Source: Nitrospiraceae bacterium (GTDB lineage: Bacteria; Nitrospirota; Nitrospiria; Nitrospirales; Nitrospiraceae). From it: a DNA stretch of 14,349 nucleotides. The position numbers and the translations under genes are program-made. Positions 1 through 6,575 of this stretch are shown piece after piece (within the stretch, counting starts at the first letter, position 1; every line of letters begins with the position of its first letter). The notes below the pieces were generated by a model, which was given only the letters and a program-made list of their open reading frames with translations, did not search any database and had not been told where the DNA came from. Location: NCBI GenBank assembly GCA_011391455.1, contig JAABQN010000028.1:1-14349 (forward strand), given 5' to 3'.

Positions 1-59
1 CCGGCCGCTCCCCTAAAGAGAGGCAGAGAGAATTGGACAGGCCTTGCAGGGTGATGCGT

Positions 60-97
60 GATGAGTCTAACGGGAGGTGTTCGATGAGTCTACGGGA
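60..97 (+). repeat. Short direct repeat around the gspG start
   Basis: GATGAGTCTAACGGGA at 60-75 recurs as GATGAGTCTACGGGA at 83-97, differing by one extra A. The first copy contributes the GGGAGG ribosome-binding site (72-77) for the ATG at 84, which lies inside the second copy. The duplication therefore overlaps the translation start of gspG. The 83 bases before the gene hold no recognisable gene. They presumably contain the end of the preceding T2SS gene or spacer, and I cannot say which. Confidence 0.6.
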
Positions 98-647
98 ACA
101 GGTTCAACATGTGCGGGTGATGTGGAGCAGGAGACGCCGGCATCGAGGCCCCCGCGCCTCACGCCTCACGCCTCACGCCTACCTGGGAAACGCCGGCTTT
201 ACGTTCATCGAGATCATGGTCGTGGTGGCCATTCTCGCGATTCTTGCCGCCTTGGTTGTCCCTCGCATCATGGGACGGACCGATGACGCCAAACGCACAG
301 CGGCCAAGGTCCAGATCCGCAACATCGAAGGAGCCTTGCAGCTCTATAAGCTCGACAACGGTGTTTTTCCCTCAACTGAACAGGGGTTGAAGGCCTTGGT
401 GGAAAAACCCTCCGTCGGCGTCATCCCAAAGAAATGGAAGATCGGCGGATATCTTCCAAAGCTTCCGGAAGATCCCTGGGCCAACCCCTACAAGTATCTG
501 AGTCCCGGTCAGAGTTCCGCTCTGAGTCTCGGACAGAGTACCAGTCAGAGAGGTGAGTACGATATTATCTCTCTCGGAACCGATGGCGAAGTCGGTGGCG
601 AAGGCGTCAATGCCGATATCACCAATTGGAACCTGGACAAGGACTAG
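84..647 (+). CDS. gspG: Type II secretion major pseudopilin GspG
   Basis: Major pseudopilin, expected to form the periplasmic pseudopilus that pushes folded proteins through the outer-membrane secretin. The protein is 187 aa from the ATG at 84, chosen because GGGAGG lies 6 bases upstream. The prepilin peptidase site is Gly38|Phe39 with Thr at +2 and Glu at +5 (Glu43), followed by a hydrophobic helix to about residue 60. The body shows GspG landmarks: a DAKRTAAKVQIRNIEGALQ helix, YKLDNGVFPSTEQGL, PWANPYKYLSPGQ, and a C-terminal SLGTDGEVGGEGVNADITNWN stretch whose acidic residues correspond to the calcium site of the family. Two oddities stand out. The basic leader is 38 residues instead of the usual 6-10, partly encoded by heptamer repeats. 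An in-frame 8-residue duplication sits at LSPGQ. A start at ATG 120 would still leave a 26-residue leader. Confidence 0.93.
   Translation: MSLREQVQHVRVMWSRRRRHRGPRASRLTPHAYLGNAGFTFIEIMVVVAILAILAALVVPRIMGRTDDAKRTAAKVQIRNIEGALQLYKLDNGVFPSTEQGLKALVEKPSVGVIPKKWKIGGYLPKLPEDPWANPYKYLSPGQSSALSLGQSTSQRGEYDIISLGTDGEVGGEGVNADITNWNLDKD
155..180 (+). repeat. CGCCTCA heptamer array inside the gspG leader
   Basis: Three perfect CGCCTCA units (155-161, 162-168, 169-175) are followed by a partial CGCCT (176-180). Three heptamers make 21 bases, so the array keeps the gspG frame and encodes part of the basic leader (ASRLTPHA) that would be removed by the prepilin peptidase. From memory, similar cacgcctcacg words occur between genes in Nitrospira-like genomes. 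I could not check this. Confidence 0.75.
498..545 (+). repeat. In-frame 24-bp tandem duplication in gspG
   Basis: Two adjacent 24-base units, 498-521 and 522-545, match at 19 of 24 positions and are in frame with gspG. They encode LSPGQSSA and LSLGQSTS, followed by QRGEYD. Typical GspG proteins have a single LSPGQ leading straight into the GEYD segment, so one unit looks added. The site lies just before the loop that forms the calcium site in the family. Confidence 0.85.
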
Positions 648-651
648 CAGG

Positions 652-1245
652 ATGGGGGAAGGGGTACAGGGAGTACAAGGGGTAAAGGGGGTAAGGGGAT
701 CTTCAAGCGGATTTACCATTCTGGAAATCATCATTGTGTTGTTCTTGCTCGTTGGGCTGCTGGGGATCGTCCTGCCTCGAATTTCGCTGGAGGAAAATCT
801 GAGCTCTGTCGGCAGGCGGATGGTCGGGACTGTGCGATCCCTCCAGAGCCTAGCCATGTCGAGTCAGAAGACGGTGCGTCTGTACGTTGATATGGATCGA
901 GGGCTCTACTGGCCGATGGTTCTAGATGGGAATCAAGAAAAGATACCGACCGATCCCACCTGGGCCATCCCGTTGAACCTCCCAGCCACAATTCGCATTT
1001 CAGATATTCTGCTGAGTCAGGGGAAGAAAGAGTCCGGGCGGGTCGATCTATCCTTTTACCCCACGGGAAGGATCGATCCGATGACGATGCATATGATGGA
1101 TACAAAGAACAACATTCTGGCCATTGCCATCGAGCCGGTGACAGGCGCGATCCGCATGAGCGATGAGCGGATAGAGCCTCCCAGACCACTGGTCATTCCC
1201 GAACGTGTGAAACCGTTGCTCAAGACTGCGACGGCAAGCCTGTAA
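652..1245 (+). CDS. gspH: Type II secretion minor pseudopilin GspH
   Basis: Minor pseudopilin of the T2SS pseudopilus tip, 197 aa from the ATG at 652, which lies 4 bases after the gspG stop with AAGGA at 639-643 as a possible ribosome-binding site. The leader ends at Gly20|Phe21 and the mature protein starts FTILEIIIVLFLLVGLLG, with Glu at +5 and a single N-terminal transmembrane helix. The remainder fits the GspH beta-rich periplasmic domain in size and layout, with a helix containing SVGRRMVGTVRSLQSLAM and then strands such as VRLYVDMDRGLYWP. The leader is built from GVQ/GVK/GVR triplets encoded by a 9-bp repeat. The assignment as H rests on position between G and I and on general pattern. 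The globular part is poorly conserved in this family. Confidence 0.85.
   Translation: MGEGVQGVQGVKGVRGSSSGFTILEIIIVLFLLVGLLGIVLPRISLEENLSSVGRRMVGTVRSLQSLAMSSQKTVRLYVDMDRGLYWPMVLDGNQEKIPTDPTWAIPLNLPATIRISDILLSQGKKESGRVDLSFYPTGRIDPMTMHMMDTKNNILAIAIEPVTGAIRMSDERIEPPRPLVIPERVKPLLKTATASL
661..696 (+). repeat. Nonamer array encoding the GspH leader
   Basis: Four 9-base units lie back to back: GGGGTACAG, GGAGTACAA, GGGGTAAAG and GGGGTAAGG. Each encodes a tripeptide (GVQ, GVQ, GVK, GVR), so the array supplies most of the 20-residue prepilin leader of GspH without breaking the frame. Confidence 0.85.
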
Positions 1246-1288
1246 TTACGCGACGTTGAAAAACCGTATCATCGCAGACGGAAGTTCT

Positions 1289-1696
1289 ATGGGCAGTGAA
1301 CGGGGTTTCACATTATTGGAAGTTTTGATTGCGCTCGGCATTCTCGCGCTGGCGCTGCCGATCTTATTGGGCCTTCGCAATTGGGATCTCGATCTCCATG
1401 CCAGAGCCAAGGAACTTATGACTGCCACGATCCTCGCGCAGGAAAAGTTGATCGAGACAGAGCTGGGAGTACAGTTACCCATCGGTGAAACAGGTGGGGA
1501 ATTCCTTGCGACCCCACTCGGATCACTGCCCACTGCTGACATTACGAATCGCCCGGCAAATTATCGATGGAAAAGGATTGTGTCTACCACGCAGTTGCCG
1601 TCCGTGCGGGAAATCAAGATTCAGGTTCTGTGGCCCCGGGGGAAAACGGATGAAATGGTTGAGGTCAGCACCTATGTCGTTTCGACAACCCCCTGA
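1289..1696 (+). CDS. gspI: Type II secretion minor pseudopilin GspI
   Basis: Minor pseudopilin that in known systems forms the pseudopilus tip complex with GspJ and GspK. It is 135 aa from the ATG at 1289, which gives a typical short leader, MGSERG, cleaved before Phe7. The mature N-terminus FTLLEVLIALGILALALPI has Glu at +5 and the 'LLEVLIALGILA' pattern characteristic of GspI. GGAAG at 1280-1284 is a modest ribosome-binding site. A TTG at 1256 would add 11 residues but has no ribosome-binding site, so I reject it. The periplasmic part is short, with a RWKR..V strand and a final KIQVLWPRGKTDEMVEVSTY segment as in GspI proteins. The end of the gene overlaps the start of gspJ by 23 bases. Confidence 0.9.
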   Translation: MGSERGFTLLEVLIALGILALALPILLGLRNWDLDLHARAKELMTATILAQEKLIETELGVQLPIGETGGEFLATPLGSLPTADITNRPANYRWKRIVSTTQLPSVREIKIQVLWPRGKTDEMVEVSTYVVSTTP

Positions 1697-2282
1697 GAAC
1701 GGCTTTACCCTGGTCGAGGTTCTACTGGCGGTGTCTCTGGTCGCCATGATGGCCACTTTGGTCTTTGGATCCCTCTATGTGACGATGAGCGCGATCGAGA
1801 CGGCCAGGGCAAATTCGGCTAATGAACAGATCGTTCGCAGCACCTTGCGCGTCATGGCCGATGAGCTGTCGGTCAGCGAAAGCCGTACAATCGGTCCTTG
1901 GATGGGGATCAACGGTCTGCTGGATGGTCGGCCTGCCGATTCGGTGGCCTTTCTCACGATGGGTCAGTTTCGAGGGGCGGAGTCGGCCAAAGATACCGAG
2001 CTGGTTCGAATCGTCTATACCAGAGAAGGCGATCGGCTCCTTCGATTCGTACGCAGAAATCTCTACGGTTTGACAGATGAATCAGTCGAGTTAGTCGAGC
2101 TGGCCACCAAGGTGAAAGGGTTCAACGTGCGGTATTACGATGGCAAGAGCAAGCTCTGGGTGGATGAATGGACTGGCCGTGGGGATGAGTCTCCAAAGGC
2201 GATCTTGCTTGAATTGACGTTGCTTCAAGAGAAAGCGGAGCTCCAGACCGTCCGCCAATGGGTATCGGTAGGGGCCTCCTGA
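1674..2282 (+). CDS. gspJ: Type II secretion minor pseudopilin GspJ
   Basis: Minor pseudopilin of the tip complex, 202 aa from the ATG at 1674. This start has GAGGT at 1661-1665 and lies within the last codons of gspI. The 10-residue leader MSFRQPPENG is cut before Phe11. The mature end FTLVEVLLAVSLVAMMATLVF has Glu at +5, followed by a hydrophobic helix. Downstream are the expected GspJ-like strands: VAFLTMGQFRGA, ELVRIVYTREGDRLLRFVRR, VKGFNVRYYDGKSKLWVDEW and a last strand AILLELTLLQEK. The stop TGA shares a base with the ATG of gspN (TGATG), which suggests coupled translation. Confidence 0.9.
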   Translation: MSFRQPPENGFTLVEVLLAVSLVAMMATLVFGSLYVTMSAIETARANSANEQIVRSTLRVMADELSVSESRTIGPWMGINGLLDGRPADSVAFLTMGQFRGAESAKDTELVRIVYTREGDRLLRFVRRNLYGLTDESVELVELATKVKGFNVRYYDGKSKLWVDEWTGRGDESPKAILLELTLLQEKAELQTVRQWVSVGAS

Positions 2283-3181
2283 TGACCTGGCCCATTGCCT
2301 TGCCTGAGACACTGAAGCTGAAAGGCCCCCTCGGATGGGGACTGGCATCGCTAGCCTGCTTCATCGTATTTCTATTTCTGACCTTTCCCTATGGCCCGCT
2401 CCAGAACCGTCTGTTGAGCGAACTCAATCGGGCAAGTGGGTGGGAGGTTCGTGCCGCCGATTGGTCGGTAGGACTTCCCGCAGCCATTGAGTGGCGCGAT
2501 CTCGTCCTTGCGGGACCGACGATCGGGACGATTCCGGTTGAGGCCGCGCGGGCAACAGTGGGAGTCTTTCAGGCATTGTTAGGGCGACTGGTGATAGACT
2601 ACGCCGTCCAGCTGCCGGGAGTGTCGCAAGCGGGGGCTGGGAAAGCCACGGGATCTCTGAATGCGGCCTCGTGGTCCCTGCTTGGTTCGGTTGCAGTCGA
2701 TGGCCATCTCCAACAGATGGATCTTGCGGCAATCTTGAAGCCCTATGTGAGCCGAGGAACTGTCCAGGGAGATTTCAAGCATCGATGGGACAGCGCACAA
2801 GGCTCTGCTTCTGCTCTCAAAGGGGAAGGGACTGTGAAAGTTGAAGTCAAGGATCTCGTAGTCGAACGGATCGCTGCCGGTGCCGCGACAATTCCACCGC
2901 TCTCGTTCGACCGAATCCAAGCTGCGCTTTCCTGCCGCGACGGCGCTTGCGATGTGACGGAATTGAAGGGGGACGGGATCGATGGATCGTTTACGGCTCA
3001 GGGGCGCGTGACGTTGCAGCAACCGGTGCAACAGAGCCTTCTCGATCTCACAGTCACCGTAATTCCCGGTGCAGGGTTTGCCCAAAAGGCAGCGAGCCTC
3101 TCGTTGCCGCCTTTCCAGCCCGGTACCCCCTTGACCTTCAAGCTGGTGGGACCCATGATGACCGCGAGAGTGGCATTCTAA
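2282..3181 (+). CDS. gspN: Type II secretion protein GspN (AsmA-like inner-membrane type)
   Basis: Predicted inner-membrane T2SS accessory protein, 299 aa from the ATG at 2282, with AGGGG at 2270-2274 as ribosome-binding site. One transmembrane helix lies at about residues 17-37, followed by a large periplasmic part. The order of elements recalls the AsmA-like GspN type known from delta-proteobacteria and Leptospira: FPYGPLQNRLLSEL after the helix, WEVRAADWSVGLPAAIEWRD, a central VQGDFKHRW, IPPLSFDRIQAAL, and CDVTELKGDGIDGSFTAQG near the end. Its place between gspJ and gspL is unusual, since N often ends such operons. The molecular role of GspN is not well defined. The operon context supports the name more than any catalytic motif does. 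Confidence 0.75.
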   Translation: MTWPIALPETLKLKGPLGWGLASLACFIVFLFLTFPYGPLQNRLLSELNRASGWEVRAADWSVGLPAAIEWRDLVLAGPTIGTIPVEAARATVGVFQALLGRLVIDYAVQLPGVSQAGAGKATGSLNAASWSLLGSVAVDGHLQQMDLAAILKPYVSRGTVQGDFKHRWDSAQGSASALKGEGTVKVEVKDLVVERIAAGAATIPPLSFDRIQAALSCRDGACDVTELKGDGIDGSFTAQGRVTLQQPVQQSLLDLTVTVIPGAGFAQKAASLSLPPFQPGTPLTFKLVGPMMTARVAF

Positions 3182-3183
3182 TT

Positions 3184-3279
3184 GGTCTATTTTGTTAGGG
3201 GTCTGTCTGGTCTATTTGGTTGAGTGAGTCGGATAACTAGAGAGACCAGACAGACTGAATAGACCAGACGGACCAGGAG
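3184..3279 (+). repeat. Inverted word array between gspN and gspL
   Basis: The 111-base gap is filled by GGTCTATT/GTCTGTCTGG words on the left and their complements on the right. GTCTGTCTGGTCT at 3201-3213 is perfectly complementary to AGACCAGACAGAC at 3243-3255, with a 29-base loop. An alternative 12-bp pairing joins 3205-3216 to 3258-3269. The word GGTCTATTT occurs twice on the left (3184 and 3209) and AGACCAGAC twice on the right (3243 and 3261). No T run follows, so this is not a standard intrinsic terminator. AGGAG at 3275-3279 next to the array may serve gspL. Confidence 0.85.
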
Positions 3280-3292
3280 TCGGAAGTTGTCG

Positions 3293-4867
3293 ATGATTGC
3301 TGAATGTGTCGGGCTCGATATCGGACAGACGGCCTTTAAGGCTGTGCGGTTTCGCCGACGCCTGACCGGGCGCGAGTCGGTGGAATATTTTCACCAGCCC
3401 GTACCTCATGGGGGGCAGAAACACACGGATCCGGCGCAGCGAACGGCCATGCTCAGAAATTTTCTCTGGCAGCATGGTTTGTATGGCAGCGGAGAAATTG
3501 TCACCGCGCTTCCCTGCCAGGATGTGTTTATCAGAACCCTCTCCTTCCCCTTTCGCGATGCCTCCAAGCTGGCGCAGGTCGTCCCCTTCGAAATGGAAAA
3601 TCTGATTCCCATGCCCCTGGAGGATGTCACCATCGGCAGTCTGTTGCTGCCGGCGCGCGAACCTCAGGAAGGGGCCGCGAAAGCCACCGGATCCGATGTC
3701 CTCGTCTCCGCAGCGCCCAAATCAAAAATTGCCGAACACTTAGGGTTTATGGCATCTGCCGACCTGAATCCCTCAGCGATCACGATCGATGGCATGGCCT
3801 TGTTTTCTGTCAGCCAGTTCTTGAAAGAGGAAGGGGCCCAGGTTCCCGGCGACATGGCGATCATCGATGTCGGAGCCTCGAAGACAACCTTGTGCCTGGT
3901 GCATGAAGGCCGTCCGGTTTTGTTACGGACCGTGCTCTGGGGCGGGAATCATCTCACCCTTGCGCTCGCCGTTCGCCATGCTTGCAGCTTCGCTGAAGCG
4001 GAACGGCGGAAACGGGCCATGGCCGTACAGGAAGTCGATGCCTGGCTTGAACCGGTCCTCAAAGAGCTACGCGTCTCCCTCCATGCCTACGAAGGCGCGG
4101 TCCATCAACGGCTGACTCATTGCTGGGTATCGGGCGGCGGTTCTAAGCTCAGAGAGTTGAGCGGACATATGGCGCATCAACTGGACTTACTCCCGGTCGG
4201 CCCACGGCAAGGATTTGGGTCGAGCTGTCCCCGCGCATTTTCCATTGCGTTCGGATTGGCAATCCATCCAAATATTGTCCGCCCCCGCTGGAAGTCGAGG
4301 TTGGCGGGATCAGGGCTCGCTATCGACTTCAAATCCGGTACCGATGCCGCGTCCGCCACAACGGATGTCTCGAAACAGGATCGCCGACTGGCTCTATGGG
4401 GTGGACTCATCCTGGCTGTTTTGGGGCTGATGGATCTCTCAGTGCGCGTGATGCTCAAGGATTCGACGGTCAAGAACCTCAAGAGCGGACTCCAGGCGCA
4501 ATACGAGCAAACATTCGGTCCAGGCGCAAGTCCTGGTGAGGAGCTGGATCAAGCGCGCTATCGACTGTCGCAGCTGGAAAAAGGTCTCTCGATCGTCGAC
4601 GGTAGAGGCTACAACGTCCTTGCCGGCCTTGCAGAACTGGTGAAGCATGTGCCGCCAGGCGTGCCGTTGAAAGTACGGGATCTGACGATCGACGGGACCA
4701 GCGTCCATTTGGAGGGGGAAACCACGACCTTCGATGCGGTCGAAAAAATCAAGCAAGCCTTCGCGGCGGACGAAACCTTTCAAGACGTCTCCATCAGCGA
4801 TACCCGCGTCGGGGCTGGACCGAACCAAGTCGTGTTTCGCCTGACCTATATGGTGCAATGGCCATGA
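3293..4867 (+). CDS. gspL: Type II secretion assembly-platform protein GspL (PilM-PilN-like fusion)
   Basis: Inner-membrane platform protein that in known systems links the cytoplasmic ATPase GspE to GspM and the pseudopilus. It is 524 aa from the ATG at 3293 (GGAAG at 3282-3286). A TTG at 3287 with AGGAG at 3275-3279 is an equally usable start. Residues 1-340 form a PilM-like actin fold with the three phosphate/adenosine motifs apparently intact: GLDIGQTAFK (7-16), IIDVGASKTT (190-199) and VSGGGSKL (279-286). A single transmembrane helix lies at about 367-386. It is followed by a coiled coil and a PilN-like ferredoxin-fold region ending DVSISDTRVG...FRLTYMVQW. Typical proteobacterial GspL has lost the nucleotide-binding motifs, so this looks like a one-piece PilM plus PilN. 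The stop overlaps the start region of gspM. Confidence 0.85.
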   Translation: MIAECVGLDIGQTAFKAVRFRRRLTGRESVEYFHQPVPHGGQKHTDPAQRTAMLRNFLWQHGLYGSGEIVTALPCQDVFIRTLSFPFRDASKLAQVVPFEMENLIPMPLEDVTIGSLLLPAREPQEGAAKATGSDVLVSAAPKSKIAEHLGFMASADLNPSAITIDGMALFSVSQFLKEEGAQVPGDMAIIDVGASKTTLCLVHEGRPVLLRTVLWGGNHLTLALAVRHACSFAEAERRKRAMAVQEVDAWLEPVLKELRVSLHAYEGAVHQRLTHCWVSGGGSKLRELSGHMAHQLDLLPVGPRQGFGSSCPRAFSIAFGLAIHPNIVRPRWKSRLAGSGLAIDFKSGTDAASATTDVSKQDRRLALWGGLILAVLGLMDLSVRVMLKDSTVKNLKSGLQAQYEQTFGPGASPGEELDQARYRLSQLEKGLSIVDGRGYNVLAGLAELVKHVPPGVPLKVRDLTIDGTSVHLEGETTTFDAVEKIKQAFAADETFQDVSISDTRVGAGPNQVVFRLTYMVQWP

Positions 4868-5412
4868 TGCAGATGCTGAAAGAACGGTGGCAGCACTTCA
4901 CACAGCGCGAGCGCATCATCGTGGCTGCGGGCGGAGGCGTGGTCGCAGTCGCGCTTGTCTTTCTGCTGATCGTCGATCCGCTCATGATGTCGATCGACAA
5001 GCTCGATCGGCAGGCAAAACGGAAAGCTAAAGACAGCCAGGAACTTGCGCTTGTCGCGCAAGACTATGTCGTCAAGCAGGCACGCATCGCCAAGCTCGAA
5101 CAACATATGCCCGTCCCGCCGGCCCAGTTTTCGCTGCTGGCCTTCATGGAAGAAGCGACGACGACCGCGCAGATTCGCGATCGCATCGTCGGCATGCAGC
5201 CGCAAGCCCCCATTGTTGTCCAAGGCTACCAAGAGACTTCCGTCGACCTTCGACTGGACGGCGTAACCCTCCCACAGCTCCTCGCACTGCTACTGGCCAT
5301 CGAAAAAGCGCCCTATGACGTCCAGGTCCACCATCTGCAAATGAAACCCAAATACGATAATCCGGTCAATCTCGACGCGACACTGAAAATCGTGACCTAT
5401 GCGAAGGTCTGA
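4858..5412 (+). CDS. gspM: Type II secretion protein GspM (PilO-like)
   Basis: Inner-membrane partner of GspL in the assembly platform, 184 aa. It has a short cytoplasmic N-terminus ending in a basic QRERI stretch, one transmembrane helix at about residues 19-42, a charged coiled-coil segment (about 45-85: DKLDRQAKRKAKDSQELALV), then a small alpha/beta domain. That domain has the PilO/GspM-like pattern of a helix (FSLLAFMEEATTTAQI), a strand (TSVDLRLDG), a helix (TLPQLLALLLAIEKA) and a strand (VQVHHLQMKPK..). The start is uncertain: ATG codons at 4858, 4864, 4867 and 4873 are all in frame, and none has a clear ribosome-binding site. All but the last overlap the gspL stop, which suggests translational coupling. 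The 3' end overlaps gspK by 14 bases. Confidence 0.85.
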   Translation: MAMMQMLKERWQHFTQRERIIVAAGGGVVAVALVFLLIVDPLMMSIDKLDRQAKRKAKDSQELALVAQDYVVKQARIAKLEQHMPVPPAQFSLLAFMEEATTTAQIRDRIVGMQPQAPIVVQGYQETSVDLRLDGVTLPQLLALLLAIEKAPYDVQVHHLQMKPKYDNPVNLDATLKIVTYAKV

Positions 5413-6343
5413 TGAACGGGGTATCGCCCTCCTCCTCACGCTCCTAGTCCTCACTCTCCTGGTTGCAATGATTCTCGAGTTCGATGCCGAAGCGCGGCGG
5501 GAGTACCGCGACGCTGCGGCTTTCCGCGATAACTTCAAAGCAACCGTGCTTGCGCGCGCATCGGTGCAGGCAGCCCGTGGCGTCTTGCAGCAAGACTTCT
5601 TGAAGGACAAGCAAACGGGACAGCTCTTTGACGCCCTGACCGACTTGTGGGCCTTTCCCATCACGAACTATCCCATCGGCGACGGCTTGCTGAACGCGAA
5701 GATCGAAGATGAACGGGGCAAACTGAACCTGAACGATCTGGCCGTCGCTGGAACCCCCATTCAGAAGAAAGCTAAGGTCGATAGATTCAAGCGACTCTTC
5801 GAACTTGTGCAGATCAATCCAGATCTTGTGGATGCGATTGTCGATTGGGTGGATACGGACGACCAACCGGAACCGTCTGGCGCAGAGAGTCTCTATTATC
5901 AAACTCTGCGTCCCTCCTATCGGGCGGCGAATGCTCCGTTGCAGACATTCTTGGAGTTGCGCCTGATTAAGGGAATGACGCCCGAGATCCTGGCAAAACT
6001 TTCCAAGCTGGTGGCCGTCTATGAGTCAGCAGGTGACAGCATGGTGAATATTAATACCGCGGACCCTCTCGTAATTCAGGCCCTCCATGCTGATATCACG
6101 CAAGGCATCGCGGCGGATATCGTCCAAGCCCGTCCCTTCAAAAATAACAAGGTAGATGACTTGGATCGTGTGAGTAGTTTTGTGGATATTGGGAAAACCA
6201 TCCGGCAGCTGTATGACATCAAAAGCGACTTGTTCCTAGCCCGCATGACGGTGAGGATGAACGAAGTGACTAGAAATGCGGTCGTGGTGCTCCAACGCGA
6301 TCAGAATGGAACAAGTTCGGTGAAGTACTACCGCGTCCTCTAA
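5399..6343 (+). CDS. gspK: Type II secretion minor pseudopilin GspK
   Basis: Large minor pseudopilin that caps the pseudopilus tip with GspI and GspJ. It is 314 aa from the ATG at 5399 inside the end of gspM. The leader MRRSDERG is cut before Ile9. The mature start IALLLTLLVLTLLVAMILEF lacks the +5 Glu, as is typical of GspK. Characteristic GspK segments follow: KIEDERGKLNLNDL, LVDAIVDWVDTDDQPEPSGAE (the acidic region that binds calcium in the family) and a helical SAM-like part with VNINTADPLVIQAL and a second DLDRVSSFVDIG copy. The gene lies last in the block instead of directly after gspJ, the usual place. The next gene is 232 bases away, so gspK probably ends the operon. Confidence 0.92.
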   Translation: MRRSDERGIALLLTLLVLTLLVAMILEFDAEARREYRDAAAFRDNFKATVLARASVQAARGVLQQDFLKDKQTGQLFDALTDLWAFPITNYPIGDGLLNAKIEDERGKLNLNDLAVAGTPIQKKAKVDRFKRLFELVQINPDLVDAIVDWVDTDDQPEPSGAESLYYQTLRPSYRAANAPLQTFLELRLIKGMTPEILAKLSKLVAVYESAGDSMVNINTADPLVIQALHADITQGIAADIVQARPFKNNKVDDLDRVSSFVDIGKTIRQLYDIKSDLFLARMTVRMNEVTRNAVVVLQRDQNGTSSVKYYRVL

Positions 6344-6371
6344 CAGGATACGACGAAGTTCGATGTTCTGT

Positions 6372-6403
6372 GTTCGAAGTACGAAAAACCTCGTACTTCG
6401 AAC
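6372..6403 (+). repeat. 13-bp perfect inverted repeat after gspK
   Basis: GTTCGAAGTACGA (6372-6384) pairs perfectly with TCGTACTTCGAAC (6391-6403) around a 6-base loop. Related GTTCGA/TCGAAC words flank it (6358-6363 and 6405-6410). The stem is only moderately GC-rich and is followed by CCTCGAACCC, not a T run, so it is not a classic intrinsic terminator. It could still stabilise the 3' end of the gsp mRNA. Confidence 0.8.
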
Positions 6404-6475
6404 CTCGAACCCTTCCCTGTCCCACTCGTCCCGTCTGTTCCAAGTTTTTCGAATCCCCATCCTAAATTAACAATC

Positions 6476-6520
6476 CTGTAACACCACTGTCATCTCGTCT
6501 TAATACGGTTGGCCTATTCT
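6476..6520 (+). promoter_or_regulatory. Putative PhoB box and promoter of the porin gene
   Basis: CTGTAAC (6476-6482), ACCA, CTGTCAT (6487-6493) reproduces the 7+4+7 layout of the PhoB box, and the second unit matches the E. coli heptamer CTGTCAT exactly. A weaker third unit, CTTAATA (6499-6505), is followed 9 bases later by TATTCT (6515-6520), a good -10 at the distance usual for Pho promoters, where the box replaces the -35. The downstream gene is a phosphate-type porin, which fits. Confidence 0.8.
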
Positions 6521-6575
6521 GCAATCAGAAAAGGCAATCAATAGTTCATCACTAACAGGAAATGGAGGTCATCGA

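Noticed and set aside
155..180. CRISPR-like array
   Set aside because: The units are 7 bases with no spacers. This is a simple tandem repeat, as are the other arrays in the window.
372..857. Minus-strand open frame of 161 codons across the gspG-gspH junction
   Set aside because: Its PCTPCTP and SGTLTGT runs are the antisense of the repeat arrays and the 24-bp duplication. Both plus-strand genes are well supported.
1256..1288. TTG start adding 11 residues to GspI
   Set aside because: No ribosome-binding site, and the ATG at 1289 gives the short leader typical of GspI.
6372..6403. Intrinsic terminator after gspK
   Set aside because: The stem is perfect but no T run follows, so I list it only as an inverted repeat.
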